The notes: generated by a model from the letters alone, not told the origin. Counted from the first letter of the stretch, positions 1-8,097 are shown. The stretch is DNA of 43,021 bases from an uncultured Oscillospiraceae bacterium (GCA_900540595.1 UQGL01000022.1:1-43021); one strand, 5' to 3'. Made by a program: numbers and translations.

Positions 1-54
1 GCAGCTGCCGCACCTCGCTCGCCGTATCGGCACTTAGAATTATGCGGTATTGCC
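1..54 (+). repeat. Right end of a dispersed MITE-like repeat at the window edge
   Basis: The first 54 bases match the right-hand end of the complete element at 7771-8054 with one mismatch near the left edge. They also match, in reverse complement, the last 51 bases of the window. The segment ends with the terminal inverted repeat at 37-54. The rest of the element would lie outside the window, so this is a partial copy. It suggests the contig was broken in a repeat. Confidence 0.85.
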
Positions 55-97
55 CATACTTATTTGAAAAATCTTGCGATTTTTTTGTCTTTTCCTG

Positions 98-126
98 TTG
101 TATGACAATTCATTTTCTGCTATAAT
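98..126 (+). promoter_or_regulatory. Sigma-A type promoter for the pilin-like gene
   Basis: TTGTAT at 98-103 and a perfect TATAAT at 121-126 are separated by 17 bases. Transcription would start near 133, giving a leader of about 140 nt before the pilin-like gene. Confidence 0.65.
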
Positions 127-145
127 GTCACCTACGACTGACTGT

Positions 146-241
146 TTGGTGCCCGCGGGGCAATGCGACAGGTATGATGACTACCACTTGTCAAAGCTAT
201 TCTAACTGTCAGAAGGTGGACGGGCTTTTATCCAAAGCCCG
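146..241 (+). promoter_or_regulatory. Folded 5' leader of the pilin-like gene, class not recognised
   Basis: Three hairpins can be drawn between promoter and gene. They are 150-154 with 158-162, the compound stem 167-174 with 182-192 (GACA/TGTC and GGTA/TACC), and 221-228 with 234-241 (CGGGCTTT/AAAGCCCG). A CAAAGCTA string follows the second hairpin, which recalls the conserved CAAAGC of class I cyclic-di-GMP riboswitches, regulators often found before pilin genes. The other conserved parts of that class are not clearly present, so the class assignment is only a suggestion. Confidence 0.35.
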
Positions 242-270
242 GGGGATTGTTTTATTGACAAGGGGAATGA

Positions 271-1191
271 ATGAAATACAAACTGCGGAATAACAAAAGG
301 GGCTTCACTCTCGTGGAGCTGATCGTTGTTCTTACCATTCTCGCGGTTCTTGCAGCGATGCTGATACCCGCCCTGCAGGGATATATTGAGAAAAGTCTTG
401 AGACTGCTGATGTCCTCCATGTGCGCGAGGCGTATATGGAGGTGCTGACAGCCTCGCTGACCAACGACACGGAGAATCAAGTCAAAACGGTAAACCTCAA
501 ACAAAAGCAGGATGACTGGCAGTCCATGGACCCCATCACGATTGCGGGCATCACGCACTATAAAGCGGATAAGGATACCCCCAACTGGAAGGGTATCCCG
601 ACTGCAGGCGGGGTATGTGAGGTTTCCTACGATGCTAAGGTCGGCGTTGTTTTCAGATGGAGCGAAAGCGGTGGAAACAATACAAAGGTGGAAATGAGTT
701 TCAGCGATATACACGGTCTGGTGAAAGATGCTGGATTATTGGATAAACACTCCACAGCCAGTTATTTTGAAATAGACTCGAGATGCCCAAAATCAAGTAT
801 GCTAGATATACTAAAACCAAAGATCAACGAAAACAGTTTACTGAACCATGGCACCTGGGCGTATCTCGGGGATGCACGACCCGACTTCAGGCAGACCTAT
901 TTATTTTGGACCTCTGTGGATACAGATAAAGTCGGTGCCGATAAAAAGATTCCTGTTATTATCAGTGCGGAAACCGGTGGGTTCTATATTTCAGAAACAG
1001 TAACCGCCGAAAGACCTGTCAAAAACAGTTCTCAAACATATGTCGCCATCTCGAAGCACATTTACAACAGCGATAAATTCAAAGATTATACCAACGGCAC
1101 AAAATATGAAACCCTTGAGCAAGCCTACGCCGCTTATGCAGAGTTGGTAGCTAAAGATTATCCCGATTACAAAGACACCCTCCCCAAATAA
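271..1191 (+). CDS. Type IV pilin-like protein with prepilin N-terminal motif
   Basis: A 306-residue protein beginning with a short basic leader, then the prepilin peptidase site RG|FTLVEL. Cleavage would follow Gly11, leaving Phe12 as +1 and Glu16 at the conserved +5 position. A hydrophobic helix runs to about residue 38. The rest is a polar extracellular domain with no family I recognise. The start has a good ribosome site (AAGGGG). It is a single gene with its own promoter and terminator, and no prepilin peptidase, assembly ATPase or platform gene is nearby. It may be a major pseudopilin of a pilus or secretion system encoded elsewhere. Export and pilin-like class are well supported; the specific role is unknown. 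Confidence 0.85.
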   Translation: MKYKLRNNKRGFTLVELIVVLTILAVLAAMLIPALQGYIEKSLETADVLHVREAYMEVLTASLTNDTENQVKTVNLKQKQDDWQSMDPITIAGITHYKADKDTPNWKGIPTAGGVCEVSYDAKVGVVFRWSESGGNNTKVEMSFSDIHGLVKDAGLLDKHSTASYFEIDSRCPKSSMLDILKPKINENSLLNHGTWAYLGDARPDFRQTYLFWTSVDTDKVGADKKIPVIISAETGGFYISETVTAERPVKNSSQTYVAISKHIYNSDKFKDYTNGTKYETLEQAYAAYAELVAKDYPDYKDTLPK

Positions 1192-1282
1192 TCCCGCTAA
1201 AAGCGTTGCAGCATGAGACTTTCGGGCGAACACCGTTCGCTCCTGCATGCTTGCGATGAAAGACGCGCTTTTCAACACACTG

Positions 1283-1316
1283 AGCAGCACCGCGATATGG
1301 TGTTGCTTATTTTTTT
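1283..1316 (+). terminator. Intrinsic terminator after the pilin-like gene
   Basis: A 9-bp stem with one G-U pair (1283-1291 with 1299-1307) is followed by a T-run at 1310-1316. Between the pilin stop and this stem I see no gene. Confidence 0.8.
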
Positions 1317-1374
1317 CCTCACAGATTACCCCCGGCAACGCATTTTGTCATTTTGTTATCCTGCACGATTACTC

Positions 1375-1403
1375 TTGATTCTGCTGCCGTTATTCCGTAT
1401 AAT
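1375..1403 (+). promoter_or_regulatory. Promoter for rarA
   Basis: TTGATT at 1375-1380 and TATAAT at 1398-1403 are spaced by 17 bases, upstream of rarA. The remaining bases of the 1192-1475 gap hold the terminator described separately and no gene. Confidence 0.65.
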
Positions 1404-1475
1404 TGTCTATAGTAGCATTGCTTTTGCTGCACAATCGGAGCATCAACCTATTTATAATATAAAAAGGAAATCACA

Positions 1476-2738
1476 ATGGAGCCATTGGCACAACGCCTGC
1501 GCCCGCGCACGCTGGATGAGGTCTGCGGGCAGCAGCATCTACTCGGCAAAAATCAGGTCTTTCGCCGCACGGTCGAAAGCGGCAGAATCCCCAATATGAT
1601 CTTCTACGGCCCATCCGGCGTTGGCAAAACCACCGTTGCCAGCATCATTGCGGCGGGCAGCGGTATGCAGCTGCACAAGCTCAACGGTACCACGGCCTCA
1701 ACCAGCGATATCAAGTCCGTGCTGGCAGACATCGGCACACTGGGGGCAGCGGGCGGCATTCTGCTGTATCTGGATGAGATCCAGTACTTTAACAAGCGTC
1801 AGCAGCAGAGCCTGCTGGAATGTGTTGAGCAGGGCACTGTCACCCTCATTGCCTCCACCACGGAAAATCCCTACTTTTATGTATATAACGCACTGCTGTC
1901 CCGCTGCACGGTGTTTGAATTCAAGTCGCTGACTGCCGACGATATTCGTGCCGGTCTGCGCAGCGCTGCCGCACGGCTGGGCGCTGAGGATCAATCGCCG
2001 GTTTTCATTCCGGAAGATGCCCTTGACTATCTGGCCCAGAGCGCTGGCGGTGACATGCGCAAGGCAATCGGCAATCTGGAATTTGCCGTCACAGCAGCCC
2101 CCATCGAAAACGGCTGCCGCACCATCACGCTTGACATGATCCAGCAGGTGGCCGCCCGCACCGCCATGCGGTATGACAAACTGGGCGATGACCACTATGA
2201 CATCGTTTCCGCTTACCAAAAATCCATGCGCGGCTCTGACCCGGACGCTGCACTGCACTATCTGGGCCGCCTGCTTGAGGCAGGGGATTTGCCCAGCGCC
2301 TGCCGCCGCCTGATGGTCTGCGCCTGTGAGGATGTTGGTCTGGCGTGGCCGCAGATCATCCCCATCGTAAAGGCTGCGGTCGATATTGCCAATGCTGTCG
2401 GCCTGCCGGAGGCTCGTTTGCCACTGGCGGATGCCGTGGTGCTGGTTGCCACCGCCCCCAAATCGAATTCTGCCCATGACGGCATCAATGCAGCCATTGC
2501 CGATATTCAGGCCGGGCGCACCGGGCCTATCCCGCGGCAGCTGCAGAACAAACACTATGACGGCGCGGACGCCAAGGTCAAGGGGCAGCATTACCTCTAC
2601 CCGCACGATTACCCCAACCACTGGACCGCCCAGCAATACCTGCCCGATGCTATCAAGGATCGCCAGTATTACGTTCCCGGCGAGAACAAGAACGAGCAGG
2701 CCTTTGCCCAATATTGGAAGAAAATCAAGGGAGAATAA
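1476..2738 (+). CDS. rarA: Replication-associated recombination protein A (AAA+ ATPase, RarA/MgsA)
   Basis: A 420-residue AAA+ protein of the RarA/MgsA/WRNIP1 family, a clamp-loader-like ATPase acting at stalled replication forks. Walker A is GPSGVGKTT at residues 45-53. Walker B is LYLDEI near 96-101, and the family-typical STTENPYF follows near 130. The C-terminal tetramerisation region includes the conserved block around AKVKGQHYLYPHDYP. The length is normal for the family. The start follows AAAGGAAA. The stop is five bases before the GTG start of the AT3 acyltransferase, so the two may be co-transcribed, although the functional link is not obvious. Confidence 0.95.
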   Translation: MEPLAQRLRPRTLDEVCGQQHLLGKNQVFRRTVESGRIPNMIFYGPSGVGKTTVASIIAAGSGMQLHKLNGTTASTSDIKSVLADIGTLGAAGGILLYLDEIQYFNKRQQQSLLECVEQGTVTLIASTTENPYFYVYNALLSRCTVFEFKSLTADDIRAGLRSAAARLGAEDQSPVFIPEDALDYLAQSAGGDMRKAIGNLEFAVTAAPIENGCRTITLDMIQQVAARTAMRYDKLGDDHYDIVSAYQKSMRGSDPDAALHYLGRLLEAGDLPSACRRLMVCACEDVGLAWPQIIPIVKAAVDIANAVGLPEARLPLADAVVLVATAPKSNSAHDGINAAIADIQAGRTGPIPRQLQNKHYDGADAKVKGQHYLYPHDYPNHWTAQQYLPDAIKDRQYYVPGENKNEQAFAQYWKKIKGE

Positions 2739-2743
2739 CCGCT

Positions 2744-3751
2744 GTGGCTGACTTTTGCGATTTCAAAAAAATTCTATCCTACCGCAGTGTGTGGATGGCC
2801 CTTGCCGCCTTGTGGGTGGTATATCACCATATTTCGCTTACTCCCCCCTGTGAGTTTTTGCAGGTCTTAAAAAGCTGCGGGGCAGGCGGTGTTGACATTT
2901 TTGTGTTTGCCTCAGGACTCGGGTGCTATCACTCGCTGAAAAAGAACTCTGATACGCTCATCTTTATTAAAAAGCGTCTTATCAAGATTGTACCTGCCTA
3001 TTATCTCTGTGTCACGCCTTGGGTCATTTTTGACGGCATACGCCTGGGTACCACGGTGCAGGGTGTGGTCGCCACTTACTTAGGAGTAGACAGTTTATTT
3101 GGCCTTGGCTTGCAGACGCTGTGGTATGTAAACGGCTTGGTTGTGTACTATATCCTCGTGCTGTTCTTTGTTCCGCTTTGCCTGCGGGGCAACTTTAAAA
3201 CAAAGCTGCTGGGCTTTTGCTTCTGCATTCTGCTGACGGTTCCGTTCCTTGGGGACACCATGCGCCTCATGCTGTTTGCGCGTGTTCCGCTGCTGTATCT
3301 GGGCGTCTGCGCCGCAGATTACGGCAGTCGGTATCCCACGCTCACCAAGCGTACCGTCCTTGCACTACTTGGCGCAATGGCGGCAGGCATCACCATCCTG
3401 TTGGTCTGTTACTATCGCTGTCACGAATATTTGTACCCCTACGGCCTTTTGTGGTGGCCGTTTATCCTGATCGTCCCAGGGCTGTGCCTGCTGCTTTCCT
3501 GGTTGTCTATGCTGGTGGAACGCACCGCAGCCATCGTCATCCGTTTTCTGCGATATGTCGGCGGGTGTACCCTGGAAATTTATATCGTGCATATGTTTGT
3601 ATTCCATGCAGCGCGCCGCGCCATGGATGCCGGTATTTTCTACGGCACTGATAAGCGCTGGCTTCTTATCACCGCCGCATCCTTCCTGGTTGCCTTTCTG
3701 GCATCTGCCGCTGCTTCCCGGATATCCAAATTTCTTGCCGGGAAATTGTAA
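2744..3751 (+). CDS. AT3-family membrane acyltransferase
   Basis: An integral membrane protein of about 335 residues of the acyltransferase 3 (OafA/YrhL-like) family, which typically O-acylates sugars of surface polysaccharides. It has about ten hydrophobic segments. Family landmarks are the early YHH motif in the first helix and the GAGGVDIFVFASG block. An ATG at 2714 overlaps rarA, but a GTG at 2744 preceded by AAGGGAG fits better and gives the N-terminus seen in the paralogue downstream. The next gene is a decayed tandem copy, which points to local gene duplication. Acyl donor and target sugar cannot be told from sequence. Confidence 0.85.
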   Translation: MADFCDFKKILSYRSVWMALAALWVVYHHISLTPPCEFLQVLKSCGAGGVDIFVFASGLGCYHSLKKNSDTLIFIKKRLIKIVPAYYLCVTPWVIFDGIRLGTTVQGVVATYLGVDSLFGLGLQTLWYVNGLVVYYILVLFFVPLCLRGNFKTKLLGFCFCILLTVPFLGDTMRLMLFARVPLLYLGVCAADYGSRYPTLTKRTVLALLGAMAAGITILLVCYYRCHEYLYPYGLLWWPFILIVPGLCLLLSWLSMLVERTAAIVIRFLRYVGGCTLEIYIVHMFVFHAARRAMDAGIFYGTDKRWLLITAASFLVAFLASAAASRISKFLAGKL

Positions 3752-3781
3752 AACTGCACATCATAATAAGGAGAATAATTC

Positions 3782-4782
3782 ATGTTCCGCTACCGTAACA
3801 TTACAAAGTATCGTTCTGTCTGAATGGCACTGGCTGCGCTGTGGATACTCTACTACCATTCCAGCCTACCGCCAAAATATTATATGTGCGCTTCTTCGGC
3901 TTTTCGGGCGTTGACATTTTTGTGTTTGCCTCGGGCCGGGGCTGTTATCATTCCCTTACTCGCCACTATGACCCGATTGCTTTTCTCAAAAAACGTATCA
4001 TCCGCATTCTGCCCAGCTACTATGTTGTGCTGACAGCCTAGTTGATCTACCAGCATCTTCGTTCCGGTATTTCGGTTTCTTCGGTGTTTGCGAACTATCT
4101 GTGTGTTGACTTCTTGGCAAGTGCGGACTTTCAGACACTTTGGTACATGAATGGTGTGTGGATTTATTATCTCTTTGCCCTCTTTCTTGTACCGCTTTGT
4201 CAGAATGTGTCCCTGCGCAGAAAAATTCTGCTGTTTTTCCTCTGTGCGGCGTTTTCTGTACCATTTTTCTCGGATATCCGGCTCATGCTGTTTTCGCGAC
4301 TGCCGCTTCTTTTCCTCGGCATCTGTTTTGCCGATTACGGTGCCAGGCACGAAGAAATCCCGGCCCGACTGGCCGCCGCGCTTATTGCGCTTTCCTGCCT
4401 TGGCTGGGGGCTTTTGGTGTACATAGTCAAGTGTGTCCCAGATGACCGTATTTGGGCCTCTGGTCTGTATTGGTTTCCGTTTATCCTAATTGCGCCTGGG
4501 CTGTGTATTGTACTGTCCCTGCTGGCCGCCTGCCTGGATAAAGTTTCCCCGCAAATCATCCGCGGCTGTACGTTCCTGGGCGGATGCACGCTGGAAATTT
4601 ACGCTGTTCACGCTTTTGCTTTCCAGGTCTTTCGCGATGCACTCTCGGACGACATCTTGTATGGCACGGACAAGCGCTGGCTTCTGCTTTCCGTCCTGTC
4701 TGTGCTCTTTGCCGTTTTGCTTGCCCGCGTAATGGCGCGATTGACCGCCAAAACACAAAAGCAGCCTACCCAACAAACCTGA
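3782..4782 (+). pseudogene. Decayed tandem paralogue of the AT3 acyltransferase
   Basis: This copy is collinear with the intact acyltransferase at 2744-3751 and keeps a good ribosome site (AAGGAG) and ATG. The frame is broken three times. TGA at 3821-3823 stands where the paralogue has Trp (YRSV-stop against YRSVW). A frame change of one lost base lies around 3865-3900, before the GVDIFVFASG block. TAG at 4039-4041 again stands where the paralogue has Trp. From 4042 to the stop the frame is open and well conserved, including LYGTDKRWLL near the C-terminus. The decay looks recent. Readthrough or recoding is unlikely because of the frameshift. Confidence 0.85.
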
Positions 4783-4800
4783 CTGAAATAGGAGAAATTT

Positions 4801-5736
4801 ATGTCTGACCTTCACTGCGAAACCATTACCTTCCCGTCCTCGGACGGCCGCCATACCTCCTCCGCTGTGCTGTACACCATGCCCGGCAAGCCCGTGCGCG
4901 CGGTACTGCAGCTTAGCCACGGCATGTGTGAGTATGTGCGCCGTTATGCCCCTATGGCAGAGTTTTATGCCGCCCACGGTATTGCACTGGCGGGCAATGA
5001 CCATCTGGGCCACGGCGATACCGCCAAGGCCGGTGAGCATGGCCATTACGGTGAGCCGGACGGCCGTTTTCACCTGTTGAATGACCTCCACACAATGAAC
5101 ACACTGCTGCATGAGCGCTTTCCCGATACGCCGATCATTCTGTACGGCCACAGCATGGGCAGCTTTTACGCGCGCTGGTACGCCGAAAAGTGGCCGGAGA
5201 GCATCACGGCACTGGTTATTTCCGGCACGGCAGGTCCCAGCTTTATGAATGTCATCGGGCAAAGGCTCGCCGGGCTGATTGCACGGGTCAAGGGTCCGCG
5301 TTATGTCTCGCCGCTGATGGTCAAGCTGAATTTCGGCAGCTACTGCAAAAAAATCGAGAACGCGAAGTCTGCCAATGACTGGCTGACCCGTGATGAGGCT
5401 GTTGTTAATGCCTATGATGCGGACGGTTTGTGTACCTTCCAGTTTACGGCCTCCACCTACCGGGAGATGCTGGCCACGCTGAACCATGTCAGCAGCAAGG
5501 CCTGGGCTGAATCGATCAACAAGGATCTGCCCGTTCTGCTGATTGCCGGTGACGGCGATCCCGTGGGCGATTACGGCAAGGGCATCCGCAAGGTCTGGGC
5601 GATGCTGGGCGATGCCGGTGTCAAGGATCTGACCTGCCAGATCTTTGAGGGCGGCCGCCATGAGCTGCACAACGAGACCAACCGTGATGAGGTCTTTGAC
5701 TATGTGCTGACATGGATCGAGGATCACATTTCCTGA
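4801..5736 (+). CDS. Alpha/beta hydrolase, monoacylglycerol lipase/lysophospholipase-like
   Basis: A 311-residue soluble serine hydrolase of the Hydrolase_4 (lysophospholipase, monoglyceride lipase) group. The nucleophile elbow is GHSMGS with Ser118. The acid is in the GDGDPVGD stretch near residue 255, and the catalytic His is His287 in GGRHELHNE. An oxyanion-side LSHGMCEY motif lies near residue 38, as in this family. No signal peptide is visible, so it is probably cytoplasmic. It starts after a good AGGAGA site, 18 bases behind the acyltransferase pseudogene, and ends at a strong terminator. Substrate is unknown; short acyl esters or lysolipids are typical. Confidence 0.88.
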   Translation: MSDLHCETITFPSSDGRHTSSAVLYTMPGKPVRAVLQLSHGMCEYVRRYAPMAEFYAAHGIALAGNDHLGHGDTAKAGEHGHYGEPDGRFHLLNDLHTMNTLLHERFPDTPIILYGHSMGSFYARWYAEKWPESITALVISGTAGPSFMNVIGQRLAGLIARVKGPRYVSPLMVKLNFGSYCKKIENAKSANDWLTRDEAVVNAYDADGLCTFQFTASTYREMLATLNHVSSKAWAESINKDLPVLLIAGDGDPVGDYGKGIRKVWAMLGDAGVKDLTCQIFEGGRHELHNETNRDEVFDYVLTWIEDHIS

Positions 5737-5756
5737 CGTTGTATCATGCAATATTT

Positions 5757-5786
5757 CCTCCGCCAGCCCGGCGGGGGATTTTTTTT
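5757..5786 (+). terminator. Intrinsic terminator after the alpha/beta hydrolase
   Basis: An 8-bp GC-rich stem (5757-5764 with 5770-5777, one T-G pair) has a five-base loop and is followed by eight T residues. Confidence 0.88.
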
Positions 5787-5796
5787 ATTTTTTCTA

Positions 5797-5825
5797 TTGA
5801 CAAAGCTGTATCCTGCGTGTATTAT
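5797..5825 (+). promoter_or_regulatory. Promoter of the GntR-ABC operon
   Basis: A perfect TTGACA at 5797-5802 and TATTAT at 5820-5825 are spaced by 17 bases. The -10 box lies inside the left arm of the palindrome at 5819-5852, so a repressor bound there would block polymerase. Confidence 0.8.
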
Positions 5826-5852
5826 TGTATTAAGCTCTTAACACAATAATAC
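5819..5852. promoter_or_regulatory. Palindromic operator, probable GntR autoregulation site
   Basis: Two perfect 10-base arms, GTATTATTGT (5819-5828) and ACAATAATAC (5843-5852), are separated by 14 bases. They cover the -10 box and the expected start of transcription of the operon that begins with a GntR regulator. This layout is typical of autorepression in YtrA-type ABC operons. Binding is inferred. Confidence 0.7.
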
Positions 5853-5871
5853 AAAAGGAGCATAAAACACC

Positions 5872-6249
5872 ATGAACTGGAACATTACTGCGGGCCGCCC
5901 GGTCTATGTGCAGCTGGTCGAGCAGTTGGAGCTTGCCCTCGTCGCGGGGGAGTTCCCGCCCGGCAGCCGCATTCCACCCGTGCGGGAGCTGGCCGCTGAC
6001 GCCGGGGTCAACCCCAACACCATGCAGCGCGCTTTGCAGGAGCTGGAAAGCCGCGGCCTTTTGCAGGCGCAGCGCACCGCCGGACGCACCGTCACAGCGG
6101 ATGACACTGCCCTGCAGGCCTTGCGCCGTCGGCGCGCCGGCACGCTGGCGGCGGAGTTTCTGCACCAGATGCAGGCCCTCGGCCTGACCGAAGCCGAAAT
6201 CGAGAACCTGTTGCGTGAGACCGCACAGCAGGCACAAAAAAAGGAGTAA
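5872..6249 (+). CDS. GntR-family transcriptional regulator, YtrA-type
   Basis: A 125-residue regulator. Residues 1-75 form a GntR winged helix-turn-helix with the typical RPVYVQL opening, IPPVRELA and NPNTMQRAL. The C-terminus is a short helical tail of about 45 residues in place of a ligand-binding domain, as in the YtrA subfamily that controls adjacent ABC transporters. The start follows AAAGGAG. The ABC ATPase gene begins three bases after the stop. The palindrome overlapping the promoter is its likely target. The signal it responds to is not visible; YtrA relatives often answer cell-envelope stress. Confidence 0.9.
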   Translation: MNWNITAGRPVYVQLVEQLELALVAGEFPPGSRIPPVRELAADAGVNPNTMQRALQELESRGLLQAQRTAGRTVTADDTALQALRRRRAGTLAAEFLHQMQALGLTEAEIENLLRETAQQAQKKE

Positions 6250-6252
6250 ACC

Positions 6253-6951
6253 ATGGATGCAATTTATGAGGTACACGGCCTGACCAAGCGCTATGGCCGC
6301 ACCGCTGCGCTGAACGGCGTGGACTTTGCCGTCACGCCGGGCAAGCTCGTTGGCCTGCTTGGCCCCAACGGCAGCGGCAAAACAACGCTTATGAAAATCT
6401 CTGCCGGGCTTTTGCAGCCCACGGCGGGCAGCGTCATTATTGATAAAGTTCCTGTCGGCGTTTTCACCAAGGCCGTCACCAGCTATCTGCCGGACCGTAT
6501 GGCCCTGCCGACGGAGTTCACCGCCGACGACGCCGTAAGCCTGTACGCGGATTTCTTCACTGATTTTGACAAAGTCAAGGCAAACGCCATGCTGGCCGAC
6601 CTGCATATCGGCGGGCGGGACAAAATCGGTTCCATGAGCAAGGGCACACAGGAAAAGATGCAGCTCTGCCTGACGATGAGCCGTGCCGCCAGGCTCTACC
6701 TGCTGGATGAGCCTCTGGGCGGCGTGGACCCCGCCGCCCGCGACTACATTTTAAGCACCATCCTGCACAACTACAGTGAGGATGCCGCGCTTATGCTGTC
6801 CACGCACCTCATCGGCGACATTGAGAAGGTGCTGGACGAGGTCATTCTTTTACAGGACGGCAAGGTCCTGCGCCAGGCCGCCGTCGACGAGCTGCGCGAG
6901 GAAACAGGGGAGAGCGTAGACGCTTACTTCCGGGAGGTTTACAAATGCTGA
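6253..6951 (+). CDS. ABC transporter ATP-binding protein
   Basis: A 232-residue nucleotide-binding subunit. Walker A is GPNGSGKTT (residues 37-45), the signature region is the divergent SMSKGTQEKMQL near 128, Walker B with catalytic Glu is LYLLDEP near 149, and the switch His lies in LSTHLIGD. The SKG signature in place of SGG is common among YtrB-like and other export-type ATPases. It overlaps the permease gene by seven bases, which suggests translational coupling. With that permease it should form a heteromeric transporter under the GntR regulator. Confidence 0.92.
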   Translation: MDAIYEVHGLTKRYGRTAALNGVDFAVTPGKLVGLLGPNGSGKTTLMKISAGLLQPTAGSVIIDKVPVGVFTKAVTSYLPDRMALPTEFTADDAVSLYADFFTDFDKVKANAMLADLHIGGRDKIGSMSKGTQEKMQLCLTMSRAARLYLLDEPLGGVDPAARDYILSTILHNYSEDAALMLSTHLIGDIEKVLDEVILLQDGKVLRQAAVDELREETGESVDAYFREVYKC

Positions 6952-7751
6952 CGAAGCTTTTACGTTATGAGTTCAAATCCACAGGCCGTGTTGTTCTGCC
7001 CATTGCGGCGGGCGTGCTTGTGCTGAACATTTTTACTAATATTCTGAGCCATTTTGTCCAGAACACCTCCGACAGGCTGCCGCTGGCCGGGGTCGCCATG
7101 GCCTTGCTGGCACTGGCATCTGCCGTGAGCCTTCTTGTTGTGCTCGCCATCTGCGCTTTTATTGAAATTCAGCAGTTTTACCGCCTGTTGGGCGAGCGCG
7201 GGTACTTGATGCTGGCTCTGCCCGTGCCCATTTGGCAGCACATTGCTGCTAAGGTCATCTGCGGCACGGTATGGACGCTGTTCGGCATGGTATTTTTTAC
7301 ACTTTGCGGCATGCTGACTACCGACACGGTCAGTGGCGGCGGGTTTGCATTTGATTTCAGCCGCGTCACTGCCGAGGATGTCGCCATCTGGTCTGCAATG
7401 CTTTTGATTGTACTGGCCCTTATCGCGGGCGCACTGCTGCACGCATATCTGGCCTGTGCCTTTGCCGCGCAGTTTACCCAGCAGCGGCTGCTCATCAGCA
7501 TTGCCGCCTACTTTGTCATCGGCTTTATCGGGCAGATGGCGGCCCTTGTGACGGCAGTCTTTGTCGCGTTCCGCGGGTATAAGTACCTTAACAATACCGG
7601 CTTCAGCGCCGCGTCGTTTTTCGGTCCCGACAATACCTTGGGCGTTATCGTGCTCACCTTGTTCGCCATCTTTGCGCTGATTGCCTTTGTCGATGCCCTG
7701 CTGTGGGCACTGACCCAGTGGCTCATGACAAAGCGGCTGAATCTGGCGTGA
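6945..7751 (+). CDS. ABC transporter permease (ABC-2-like membrane subunit)
   Basis: A 268-residue membrane protein with about six hydrophobic helices. It begins with a short cytoplasmic MLTKLLRYEFKSTGR segment, a common opening of ABC-2 type permeases partnered with YtrB-like ATPases. It is the last gene of the operon. A 284-bp mobile repeat has inserted between its stop and what appears to be the operon terminator. Cargo is unknown; drug, peptide or lipid export is possible. Confidence 0.85.
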   Translation: MLTKLLRYEFKSTGRVVLPIAAGVLVLNIFTNILSHFVQNTSDRLPLAGVAMALLALASAVSLLVVLAICAFIEIQQFYRLLGERGYLMLALPVPIWQHIAAKVICGTVWTLFGMVFFTLCGMLTTDTVSGGGFAFDFSRVTAEDVAIWSAMLLIVLALIAGALLHAYLACAFAAQFTQQRLLISIAAYFVIGFIGQMAALVTAVFVAFRGYKYLNNTGFSAASFFGPDNTLGVIVLTLFAIFALIAFVDALLWALTQWLMTKRLNLA

Positions 7752-7770
7752 CCATCGCCAAATAGCCAAA

Positions 7771-8054
7771 GGCAACACCGCACAATTCCCGCCTTACGGC
7801 TTAAGCACCGCTCCGGCGGCTATGGCACGGCACCTGCGTTGCCAAAATGCTCGATAATGTCGGGTTGCGGTACCCGCATCGTGCTTCGGGGGCAAAAGCC
7901 CCTCGCACTCTGCGACCGCTGCCCCTGCTTCGGTTCGCTGTATCCGCCACTGGCGGCGCTCACCTTTGCAGCATCCAGTATTATCTGCGCTTTTGGCTCA
8001 GCATCTGCCGCACCTCGCTCGCCGTATCGGCACTTAGAATTATGCGGTATTGCC
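7771..8054 (+). mobile_element. 284-bp MITE-like element with imperfect terminal inverted repeats
   Basis: The left end at 7771-7788 reads GGCAACACCGCACAATTC and the right end at 8037-8054 is the inverse of GGCAATACCGCATAATTC, giving 16 of 18 matches. The flanking bases include CAAA on both sides, a possible 4-bp target duplication. No transposase is encoded, and the short open frames inside overlap one another and look non-coding. Partial copies of the right end occur at both window edges. It therefore behaves as a dispersed, non-autonomous element. Confidence 0.75.
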
Positions 8055-8055
8055 C

Positions 8056-8097
8056 AAACGGCACAGAACGCAAAACTGCAGCGTTCTGTGCCGTTTT
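8056..8097 (+). terminator. Strong intrinsic terminator, cut off from its operon by the MITE
   Basis: A perfect 16-bp stem (8056-8071 with 8081-8096) has a nine-base loop and ends in a five-T run. It starts two bases after the mobile element. Without the element it would sit about 20 bases after the ABC permease stop, so it is probably that operon's terminator. Confidence 0.88.

Noticed and set aside
3821..4041. Recoding of TGA and TAG (selenocysteine or pyrrolysine) in the second acyltransferase
   Set aside because: Both stops replace Trp, no SECIS-like hairpin was evident after TGA, and a frameshift lies between them. Simple decay explains all.
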